This document shows, piece after piece, positions 53,159-59,861 of a stretch of DNA of 64,000 bases. Both the position numbers and the translations under genes were made by a program. The stretch is from Darwinimomas sp963643215 (GTDB lineage: Bacteria > Bacillota > Clostridia > Lachnospirales > Lachnospiraceae). Positions within the stretch are counted from its first letter, which is position 1. Every line of letters starts with the position of its first letter. A model generated the notes under the pieces. It saw only the letters and a list, made by a program, of their open reading frames with translations. It made no database searches and was not told the origin of the DNA. The DNA is taken from the NCBI GenBank assembly GCA_963643215.1, contig CAVIJY010000003.1, positions 1-64,000 on the forward strand. Reading direction: 5' to 3'.

Positions 53159-53187
53159 AGTATAGCATGCTCTACGGGATTTGACCA
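53159..53187 (-). promoter_or_regulatory. Candidate promoter of the eCIS operon
   Basis: TGGTCA (53182-53187, 4 of 6) and TATACT (53159-53164, 5 of 6) on the minus strand, 17-base spacer, about 75 bases before the sheath start. An AT-rich leader follows. It lies just after the hxlR stop, so read-through from hxlR is also possible. Confidence 0.6.
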
Positions 53188-53225
53188 CGATTTTCTTTAC
53201 GGTTTTATACGGCTTACACTCCGTG

Positions 53226-53603
53226 TTACTTGTTATAATCGCACTTCTGACACTGCGGGAGCATACCCTCCGATGAGTCACGCTGAAATATTCCCGCCCA
53301 TCTGCATATGCTCTGCAGTATAGGAACCACAGACTTCCCTTTTTTTGTCAGTGAGTATTCTACTCTCGGAGGTATCTCGGCGTATTGCTTTCTTGAAACT
53401 ATGCCGTCTCTTATAAGCTCCTTCAATGTAGACGCAAGCACCGCATCAGTGATATTCAGCATCTCGCTTCTTATACCGCTGTAGCGAAGCACCTTCTTTT
53501 CATTTAATACGCATATCACGCGTGATTTCCACTTGCCTCCGAATATCTCCAGACCGTATTCCAGCGGGCATCTTATGTCCGCCTCGGTTTTCTTCTGATA
53601 CAT
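53226..53603 (-). CDS. HxlR-family transcriptional regulator
   Basis: 125 residues. CPLEYGLEIFGGKWKSRVIC and LKELIRDGIVSRKQYAEIPP then RVEYSLTKKGKSVVPIL are the winged-helix HxlR signature. HxlR regulators sense redox or reactive small molecules, often through a Cys in the N-terminal CPLE motif, present here. AAGGAG before the ATG. Divergent from a monooxygenase-like gene and directly upstream of the eCIS promoter on the same strand; a role in controlling either is inference. Confidence 0.92.
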   Translation of the reverse strand: MYQKKTEADIRCPLEYGLEIFGGKWKSRVICVLNEKKVLRYSGIRSEMLNITDAVLASTLKELIRDGIVSRKQYAEIPPRVEYSLTKKGKSVVPILQSICRWAGIFQRDSSEGMLPQCQKCDYNK

Positions 53604-53631
53604 GCTTCTGCTCTCCTTCCTTGCAAATGTG

Positions 53632-53660
53632 ATTGTATCCGATTTCCTCCATATTTGAAA
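53632..53660 (-). promoter_or_regulatory. Candidate hxlR promoter
   Basis: TTTCAA (-35, 53655-53660, 3 of 6) and TACAAT (-10, 53632-53637, 5 of 6) with a 17-base spacer on the minus strand. The -35 is within the inverted repeat described next. Confidence 0.45.
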
Positions 53661-53673
53661 GTCACTATCAAAT
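53653..53673. promoter_or_regulatory. Inverted repeat, likely HxlR operator
   Basis: ATTTGA (53653-53658) and TCAAAT (53668-53673) with a 9-base centre, in the divergent hxlR/ABM intergenic region and overlapping the hxlR -35. Fits autorepression and control of the divergent gene. Confidence 0.5.
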
Positions 53674-53807
53674 TTATTAGCGGCTCATAAATTTCTTTAT
53701 ATCTTTTTCCCGTCAAGTTCCTTTGATATATTTATCTCGCATTCCGGAGATGCAAAAAGCAACCACTCAATATATAAGCTAAGCAAAACCACAAGGAGGT
53801 ACGCACA

Positions 53808-54098
53808 ATGAAGGTTAAGGCATATCTTGAAATAACCATGAAGATCAATCCGGAGAACCGTCCCGCCGCTGCCAAGGTATATACAGACTATCGTCAGCCG
53901 TTTCTGGACACCATACCCGGCGCACTGACCAAGGAGCTTCTCATCCGTGATGAGGATGTTCAGGTTATCCACGGCTTTGACAGCATGGAGCACGCTAAGG
54001 CGTATCTTGATACAGATATGTTCAAGAACGATGTTTTTGTCGGGCTTAAGCCCACATGGGCCGCAGATCCCGATGTTCGCTTCTACGATGTAGCATAA
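53808..54098 (+). CDS. ABM/dimeric alpha-beta barrel family small protein
   Basis: 96 residues. MKVKAYLEITMKINPENRPA, then LTKELLIRDEDVQVIHGFDS and MEHAKAYLDTDMF fit the antibiotic-biosynthesis-monooxygenase-like dimeric alpha-beta barrel. Such proteins may oxidise or bind quinones and other aromatic compounds; the exact role is unknown. ACAAGGAGG before the ATG. Divergent from hxlR, a common arrangement for HxlR targets. Confidence 0.75.
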   Translation: MKVKAYLEITMKINPENRPAAAKVYTDYRQPFLDTIPGALTKELLIRDEDVQVIHGFDSMEHAKAYLDTDMFKNDVFVGLKPTWAADPDVRFYDVA

Positions 54099-54157
54099 GG
54101 AACCTGCAACATAGAGATATTCAGACCTAAAAAGCGGGTTCTTCTCCCGCATGAGAC

Positions 54158-54196
54158 AAAAGGCAGGGCGCCATCCCCTCAGCGCCCTGCCTTTTT
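54158..54196. terminator. Bidirectional terminator between the ABM gene and nrdG
   Basis: AAGGCAGGGCGC (54160-54171) pairs with GCGCCCTGCCTT (54182-54193), followed by TTTTT on plus and by TTTTG on minus. Serves the convergent ABM-like and nrdG genes. A smaller hairpin GCGGG/CCCGC lies just before. Confidence 0.9.
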
Positions 54197-54274
54197 ATTT
54201 ATGTGATCCGTCGAATGTGTCTCCTCCGCAAGGATTTCAGCCATTCTCGCCCGGTCGGAGACATATGTCGTCTC

Positions 54275-55012
54275 TCACACTCCCCGCAGCTGCACGGACG
54301 GTATATACGCTTTTACCATGTCTGCCATCTCCCGCATCTCATCCGGGGTAAATGCGTCCAGCCCGCTGCCGGACTCACAGCTCTTCATATGCTCTATCAC
54401 ACACTCGCTGTCCTCGTAGCGCTGCAGAAAGTAGTGAGGCGCTCCCGCCAGCCACATTCCGATCTCCTCCATATCACGCGCGCTGTGCAATCCCCTGACC
54501 AGAGTGGTCCGATACTCATAGTAAAACTGCGGGTGCACTTTGCCGTATGCTTCAAGAAGGCGGATCGAATCCTCTATCCTGTCAAGCTCAAAGCTTTGCG
54601 GCGGCAGCCCGGCTGCTCTTGCATAGCCCTGCGGCGAAGATTTGATGTCCATCGCTACGCCATCCAGCAGTTCCTCGTCCAGCAGCCTCTTCAAAACCTC
54701 AGGCGTATATCCGTTCGTGTCCAGCTTTATCCTGTAGCCCAGCTTTCTGATGCTCCGTATAAATGCATCAAGATCCCGATTCAGCGTAGGCTCACCTCCC
54801 GTGATGCACACTCCCTGCAGGACATTTCTTCTTTTCTTCAGAAATCCAAAGAGCCATTCCTCGTCTATCACCGGTTCTCCCTCCGGAGCCAGCACCAGGC
54901 TTCCGTTCTGACAGAACGGACACCTGAAATTGCAGCCTCCGGCAAAGAGCGTGCATGCCGTATGCTCCGGGAAATCGAGAAGTGTAAGCTTGTTTATCCC
55001 ATGTATCTTCAT
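54275..55012 (-). CDS. nrdG: Anaerobic ribonucleoside-triphosphate reductase activase
   Basis: 245 residues, radical-SAM enzyme. CNFRCPFCQN holds the three Cys for the [4Fe-4S] cluster, GGEPTL the SAM-binding Gly motif. It makes the glycyl radical on NrdD. It is longer than E. coli NrdG and of the single-domain AmrS-like type common in Clostridia. 53 bases after nrdD, same strand. Confidence 0.92.
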   Translation of the reverse strand: MKIHGINKLTLLDFPEHTACTLFAGGCNFRCPFCQNGSLVLAPEGEPVIDEEWLFGFLKKRRNVLQGVCITGGEPTLNRDLDAFIRSIRKLGYRIKLDTNGYTPEVLKRLLDEELLDGVAMDIKSSPQGYARAAGLPPQSFELDRIEDSIRLLEAYGKVHPQFYYEYRTTLVRGLHSARDMEEIGMWLAGAPHYFLQRYEDSECVIEHMKSCESGSGLDAFTPDEMREMADMVKAYIPSVQLRGV

Positions 55013-55065
55013 ATCAAACCTGTATATGCAGCCATATGTGTCTGTATACCCGTTCTGTACCGCCT

Positions 55066-57642
55066 TTATCTCCGGGTCTGTGCAAAGCCCATGATCTCGC
55101 TGGCATTGGTATATTTGCTTACGGTGCCGTCCTCTATGACAACAAGCGTCGGGGCGGACATCACCTCAAAGTCACCTACCAGAGTCCTGTTGCTCGGGTC
55201 TGACGCATCAACCTCTGTCAGCTCGATTCCCTCCAGCACATGATTCGCCTTTAGCATGCTGCACTTCGGACAGGTCTGCGTCGTGAAAAGCAGCACCCTG
55301 TCGCCTGTCGGCGCCCCTGATACCGTGCCCTTCTGCGCTTCATCCGACCCTGCATCATCAGTCGTATCCGTACAGCCGGACAATCCCGCATCGCCATGCA
55401 TTTCCCCGTCTTCATGCACTCCGGAAGTCTGACCCCCGGCATATACATTCGCGTACATGGCAGATGCATTCTTTAAAAACTCCTGTTTCGCCGCCGCATA
55501 GCTGGACTTGATATCATATGACTTTCTGTCCATGAACTCCTGAAGCTTGCCGTCGTTCCAGTTGCCGACCGGCCTGTAGTATCCCGTGATTCTCGAGTAT
55601 ACCTCAGTCTTTCTGCCGCAATGAGGACATACATGCTGCTCGCCGTCCAGATATCCGTGCTCCTCGCATACGGAATATACCGGGCTGAGCGTGAAGTACG
55701 GCAGTTTGTAATTCTCCGCAACCGTACGCACGAGCTGCATGGCAGCCTTCCAGTCCGGAAGCCGCTCTCCGAGGAAGCAGTGAAATACTGTTCCGCTGGT
55801 ATACTTCGTCTGAAGATTGTCCTGTATATCAAGCGCGTCAAACACATCATCGGTAGCACCGACCGGCAGATGCGAGGAGTTTGTATAATACGGAGTCTCC
55901 CCCGGTTTTCCGGCTGTGATGATATCCGGATACAGCGCTCTGTCATGCTTTGCAAGCCTGTATGCCGTGGACTCGGCCGGAGTTGCCTCAAGGTTGAACA
56001 GATTGCCGTACTGCTCCTGATAGTCAGAGAGCTTTTCTCTCATGAAGTCAAGCACCTTCTCCGTCCACGCAGCCGACTCCGGGGCCGTCAGATCCTTGCC
56101 TATCCATGACGCATTCAGGCAGGCCTCATTCATGCCTACCAGCCCGATGGTGGAGAAATGATTGACAAAGCCGTCAGGCAGATAACGCTTCGTATACGGA
56201 TACAGTCCCATATCCATATACTTGTTTATGACCTTGCGCTTGATATCCAGCGCTCTGGCAGATATGTCCATCATGTACTCCAGCCTGCGGAAGAAATCCA
56301 CCTCGTTTTTCGCCAGATATGCGATCCTCGGCATATTGATGGTTACCACACCGATAGAGCCTGTATTCTCACCCGCTCCGAAATTGCCTCCGTTCTGCTT
56401 TCTCAGCTCGCGCAGATCAAGGCGCAGCCTGCAGCACATGGATCTGACATCGCTCGGCTGCATATCACTGTTGATATAGTTTGAAAAATACGGTGTCCCG
56501 TACTTTGCCGCCATGGCAAAGAGCAGTCTGTTGTTCTCCGTATCCGACCAGTCAAAGTCCTTGGTGATGCTGTATGTAGGGATGGGATACGCAAAGCCTC
56601 TGCCGTTGTAATCGCCCTCCACCATGACCTCAATGAAGGCCTTGTTGACCATGGCCATCTCCCTGACGCAGTCGCCGTATGTGAAATCCATCTCCTTGCC
56701 GCCTACCAGAGCCGGGAGGTTCTTCAGATCGTCCGGACAGGTCCAGTCAAGTGTGATATTGGAAAACGGAGCCTGAGTTCCCCATCTGGACGGGATATTA
56801 ACTCCGAATATGAATGTCTGCATGGCCTGTTTTACTTCATCATATGTCAGATTGTCGACCTTCACAAACGGCGCAAGATATGTATCGAAAGAGCTGAATG
56901 CCTGCGCTCCGGCCCATTCATTCTGCAGTATGCCCAGAAAGTTCACCATCTGATTGCAAAGTGATATGAGATGCTTGGGCGGAGCCGAAGATATCTTGCC
57001 CGGCACTCCTCCAAGCCCCTCCTTTATGAGCTTTTTCAGATCCCATCCTGCGCAATATCCGGTCAGCATGCCCAGATCATGAATATGAATCGCACCGTTT
57101 CTGTATGCGTCTACGATCTCCTTGTCGTAGAATTTTGTCAGCCAGTGTGCCTTGCTGATGCGCTCGGAGTTGTTCAGAATCATAGCACCCACAGAATATG
57201 ACACGGAAGCATTCTGCTTTACATGCCAGTTCTTCTCGCGCTCCACGATATCTCCGCCCTCGCCCGGATCCAGAAAGTCTCCCACATCCGGCTCACCGGT
57301 ATATCCGGTGATGGTCTGCTCGCAGAACTCCTCCGCGGAGCGGATATTTCGTATGTTTTCATGCACCGCGCGATATCTGATAAATGCTCTTGCGGCATCA
57401 TAAAAGCCGTGGCTCATCAGAGCCCTCTCCGCCTGATCCTGTATGTCCTCCACATTGTATATGCCGTTGGGATACAATCCCTTCAGCTCTGTCTCTATAT
57501 CCTTTGTAAGCTTTGATGCTATCGCTGCGTAGTCCCTGTCCTTGGATGCCTGCATCGCCTTCGCCAGAGCCGTCTCGATTCTGACTCTGTCATAGCTGTC
57601 TCGTCTTCCGTCACGCTTTATTACGATGAAATTTCCTGCCAT
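55066..57642 (-). CDS. nrdD: Anaerobic ribonucleotide reductase NrdD with fused glutaredoxin domain
   Basis: 858 residues. An N-terminal ATP-cone (IVIKRDGRRDSYDRVRIETA, 1-95) controls activity allosterically; the catalytic domain follows; a Cys cluster (CEEHGYLDGEQHVCPHCGR) holds zinc; RITGYYRPVG (684-693) carries the glycyl radical Gly687. After a 90-residue Gly/Ser/Asp-rich linker a glutaredoxin/thioredoxin-like domain (about 780-858) has CPKC at 791-794 and the cis-Pro segment MSAPTLVV. The fusion suggests that the enzyme reduces NTPs with electrons from its own redoxin rather than formate, as established for NrdD subtypes that use NrdH-like redoxins. Controlled by NrdR boxes upstream. Confidence 0.94.
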   Translation of the reverse strand: MAGNFIVIKRDGRRDSYDRVRIETALAKAMQASKDRDYAAIASKLTKDIETELKGLYPNGIYNVEDIQDQAERALMSHGFYDAARAFIRYRAVHENIRNIRSAEEFCEQTITGYTGEPDVGDFLDPGEGGDIVEREKNWHVKQNASVSYSVGAMILNNSERISKAHWLTKFYDKEIVDAYRNGAIHIHDLGMLTGYCAGWDLKKLIKEGLGGVPGKISSAPPKHLISLCNQMVNFLGILQNEWAGAQAFSSFDTYLAPFVKVDNLTYDEVKQAMQTFIFGVNIPSRWGTQAPFSNITLDWTCPDDLKNLPALVGGKEMDFTYGDCVREMAMVNKAFIEVMVEGDYNGRGFAYPIPTYSITKDFDWSDTENNRLLFAMAAKYGTPYFSNYINSDMQPSDVRSMCCRLRLDLRELRKQNGGNFGAGENTGSIGVVTINMPRIAYLAKNEVDFFRRLEYMMDISARALDIKRKVINKYMDMGLYPYTKRYLPDGFVNHFSTIGLVGMNEACLNASWIGKDLTAPESAAWTEKVLDFMREKLSDYQEQYGNLFNLEATPAESTAYRLAKHDRALYPDIITAGKPGETPYYTNSSHLPVGATDDVFDALDIQDNLQTKYTSGTVFHCFLGERLPDWKAAMQLVRTVAENYKLPYFTLSPVYSVCEEHGYLDGEQHVCPHCGRKTEVYSRITGYYRPVGNWNDGKLQEFMDRKSYDIKSSYAAAKQEFLKNASAMYANVYAGGQTSGVHEDGEMHGDAGLSGCTDTTDDAGSDEAQKGTVSGAPTGDRVLLFTTQTCPKCSMLKANHVLEGIELTEVDASDPSNRTLVGDFEVMSAPTLVVIEDGTVSKYTNASEIMGFAQTRR

Positions 57643-57679
57643 ATCTCTCTCCCGCTGCCGTAGCTGTAATACCAGTAAA

Positions 57680-57727
57680 GCACAATATGTTGTGCTTTAT
57701 ATGAGTTCGTGTCACATTATATCGGTT
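57680..57727 (-). promoter_or_regulatory. Pair of NrdR boxes before nrdD
   Basis: GCACAATATGTTGTGC (57680-57695) matches the known NrdR palindrome well; a weaker one, TCACATTATATCGGTT (57712-57727), follows at a centre distance of 32 bases, the usual three helical turns. The second overlaps the nrdD -10. NrdR represses RNR genes when dATP is high. Confidence 0.78.
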
Positions 57728-57744
57728 CCATAAAGCATTGTAAA
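57716..57744 (-). promoter_or_regulatory. Promoter of nrdD-nrdG
   Basis: TTTACA (57739-57744, 5 of 6) and TATAAT (57716-57721, perfect) with a 17-base spacer, overlapped by an NrdR box. Confidence 0.78.
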
Positions 57745-57770
57745 GATAACCGCGGATATCCTTATCATAC

Positions 57771-57853
57771 AAAAAAAGCAGAGCCTGACTGTGGATTTTT
57801 GTCAGCAGTCGCCGTCGCGGGCGCTGTCCGTTCTCAGTCAATGCTCTGCTTTT
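57771..57853 (-). terminator. Terminator after the O-acetylhomoserine sulfhydrylase gene
   Basis: AAAAGCAGAGC (57774-57784) pairs with GCTCTGCTTTT (57843-57853), extended by GACTG/CAGTC, and is followed on the minus strand by TTTTTTT. The long loop (about 50 bases) has further GC-rich self-complementarity. Confidence 0.8.
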
Positions 57854-57872
57854 GTATTGCATTTCCGGTTGT

Positions 57873-59144
57873 TTATGCTTTTAATGCCTGATCCAGATCC
57901 TCGATTATATCATCTGCGTTTTCTATTCCGACCGAAAGTCTGACCATATCCGGAAGAACCCCTCCGGCTACAAGCTCCTCGTCTGTCATCTGCCTGTGTG
58001 TTGATGATGCGGGATGGAGCACACAGGTATGCGCATCCGCCACATGCGTAGCGATGATGGCCAGCTTCAGATGCTTCATGAACTCCTCGGCGGCCGCCCT
58101 TCCTCCCTTTACTCCGAAGGAAATGACGCCGCAGGTGCCGTTCGGCATGTACTTTTGCGCTCTCTCGTAGTATTTATCTCCGGCAAGTCCGGGATATGTC
58201 ACATAGGAGACAGCCGGATGTGCGGACAGGAACTTCGCGACCTTCAAAGCATTTTCGCAATGGCGCTGCACACGAACAGCCAGAGACTCCAGTCCCAGAT
58301 TCAGCATGAAGCAGCTCATCGGAGACGGTATCGAGCCGAGGTCTCTCATCAGCTGGGCCGTGGCCTTGGTTATGTATGCCTTCTCCCTTCCGAACTTTTC
58401 CGCATATGTGATGCCGTGGTACGACTCATCCGGAGTGCACAGCCCGGGGAACTTGCCCGCATGAGCCATCCAGTCAAATCTTCCGCTGTCCACAATGGCT
58501 CCTCCCACCGTCGCATCATGGCCGTCCATATACTTCGTGGTTGAGTGGGTCACTATATCGGCTCCCCACTCAAAGGGACGGCAGTTGATGGGAGTGGCAA
58601 ATGTATTGTCCACTATAAGCGGAACTCCGTGTCTGTGTGCCGCATCCGCAAAGCGCTCTATATCAAAGACTATCAGCGCCGGATTGGCTATGGTCTCTCC
58701 GAACACGCACTTGGTATTCGGCCTGAAGGCTGCCTCAAGCTCCTCGTCCGAGCAGTCCGGATCGACAAATGTAAAATCGACTCCCATACGGCGCATTGTA
58801 ACATTGAACAGATTGTAGCTTCCGCCGTATATGGTGGATGATGCCACCACATGATCTCCGGCGCTTGCCAGATTGAATACCGCATAGAATGTGGCGGCCT
58901 GTCCAGATGATGTAAGCATCGCCGCACTTCCGCCCTCAAGCGCAGCTATCTTGGCTGCAACCATGTCATTGGTCGGATTCTGAAGCCTCGTATAAAAATA
59001 TCCCTCGGCCTCAAGATCAAACAGCTTTCCCATGTCGGCGCTTGTATCATACTTGAATGTAGTGCTCTGATATATAGGAATCATGCGGGGCTCTCCGTTG
59101 CCCGGTGTATATCCCGCCTCTATGCATTTGGTTTCCTGCCTCAT
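57873..59144 (-). CDS. metY: O-acetylhomoserine sulfhydrylase (PLP)
   Basis: 423 residues, Cys/Met metabolism PLP family. IPIYQSTTFKYDTSADMG, YTRLQNPTNDMVAAKIAALE, and HSTTKYMDGH with the PLP-binding Lys are MetY-like. It makes homocysteine from O-acetylhomoserine and sulfide, a direct sulfur-assimilation route. Close relatives include methionine gamma-lyase, so a small uncertainty remains; the sequence length (>420) and family segments favour MetY. 30 bases after the kinase-like gene. Confidence 0.88.
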   Translation of the reverse strand: MRQETKCIEAGYTPGNGEPRMIPIYQSTTFKYDTSADMGKLFDLEAEGYFYTRLQNPTNDMVAAKIAALEGGSAAMLTSSGQAATFYAVFNLASAGDHVVASSTIYGGSYNLFNVTMRRMGVDFTFVDPDCSDEELEAAFRPNTKCVFGETIANPALIVFDIERFADAAHRHGVPLIVDNTFATPINCRPFEWGADIVTHSTTKYMDGHDATVGGAIVDSGRFDWMAHAGKFPGLCTPDESYHGITYAEKFGREKAYITKATAQLMRDLGSIPSPMSCFMLNLGLESLAVRVQRHCENALKVAKFLSAHPAVSYVTYPGLAGDKYYERAQKYMPNGTCGVISFGVKGGRAAAEEFMKHLKLAIIATHVADAHTCVLHPASSTHRQMTDEELVAGGVLPDMVRLSVGIENADDIIEDLDQALKA

Positions 59145-59174
59145 CCCGTATCCTTTCCCTGCTGTCTGTGCCCG

Positions 59175-59786
59175 TTAAAGGGAGTTTTTCAGATAGCCCG
59201 CTATTGCTGCCGATACCTTCTTGATATCCACTCCGGAGGTGTTGATCATCAGATCATAGTTTTCCCTCGCACCCCACTTGCGCTCACTGAAGAACTCATA
59301 GTATTGCGCGCGGTTCTTATCTATCTCCTTCATCTTCTTGGCTATCTGTGCCTCTGTCAGATGTTCATCGCCGCTCTTTCTCTCGATGCATCTTTTTATC
59401 TTGCTCTCCCTGTCCGCATATACAAATATGCGAAGCGGATTCTCATCGCGCAATATATAGTCGGCGCACCGGCCTACGATGATGCAGTCTGACTTCTCCG
59501 TCAGCTCCTTCAAAAGCTTATGCTGCTCGGCAAACACGGCGACGGACTGCTTGAGTGCGGTATTGGAGCCCGAATAAAAGCTGTGCCTTACATGAATCGG
59601 AAATGATATGACCGGGCGGCTCTCTGATATCTGCCGTATATACGTCTCAGACATATCCGTTCTCTTCGCGATCTCCGTGATGATCTCCTGGTCGTAGTAA
59701 GCAATGCCCAGCTCCTCCGAGAGTCTGCGCCCGAGCTCACGGCCTCCGCTTCCGAACTCACGGCCGATAGTGATAACCCTTTTCAA
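59175..59786 (-). CDS. Cytidylate-kinase-like protein
   Basis: 203 residues of the cytidylate-kinase-like family. ITIGREFGSGGRELGRRLSE holds a modified P-loop; CIIVGRCADYILRD and KIKRCIERKSGD are also typical. Whether it phosphorylates CMP is not known; a separate cmk usually exists. TTG start at 59786 with AAAGGAG 9 bases upstream; no ATG is available in frame. Confidence 0.85.
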   Translation of the reverse strand: MKRVITIGREFGSGGRELGRRLSEELGIAYYDQEIITEIAKRTDMSETYIRQISESRPVISFPIHVRHSFYSGSNTALKQSVAVFAEQHKLLKELTEKSDCIIVGRCADYILRDENPLRIFVYADRESKIKRCIERKSGDEHLTEAQIAKKMKEIDKNRAQYYEFFSERKWGARENYDLMINTSGVDIKKVSAAIAGYLKNSL

Positions 59787-59861
59787 TATGATCAGCTCCT
59801 TTCCTGTATCTGTACCACCATAATAGACCCAAAAGCCCGGCTTGAAAAGAGGCTATCAGCC

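Noticed and set aside
26027..53187. Prophage or R-type tailocin
   Set aside because: No capsid, portal, terminase, integrase, holin or endolysin; DUF4255, split VgrG-like spike, DUF6760-like and two large baseplate J proteins fit eCIS. The locus lies between housekeeping genes without att-like repeats that I could see.
26027..53187. Type VI secretion system
   Set aside because: No TssJ, TssL, TssM or ClpV homologue; sheath and tube are of the Afp/phage type, not TssB/TssC and Hcp.
53084..53281. N-terminal extension of the sheath protein by 66 codons
   Set aside because: It covers the predicted promoter and leader; the family start MAEYLSPGVYV has a strong binding site.
57770..57857. Riboswitch upstream of nrdD
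   Set aside because: The structure is better explained as the terminator of the preceding sulfhydrylase gene, and the nrdD promoter lies downstream of it.
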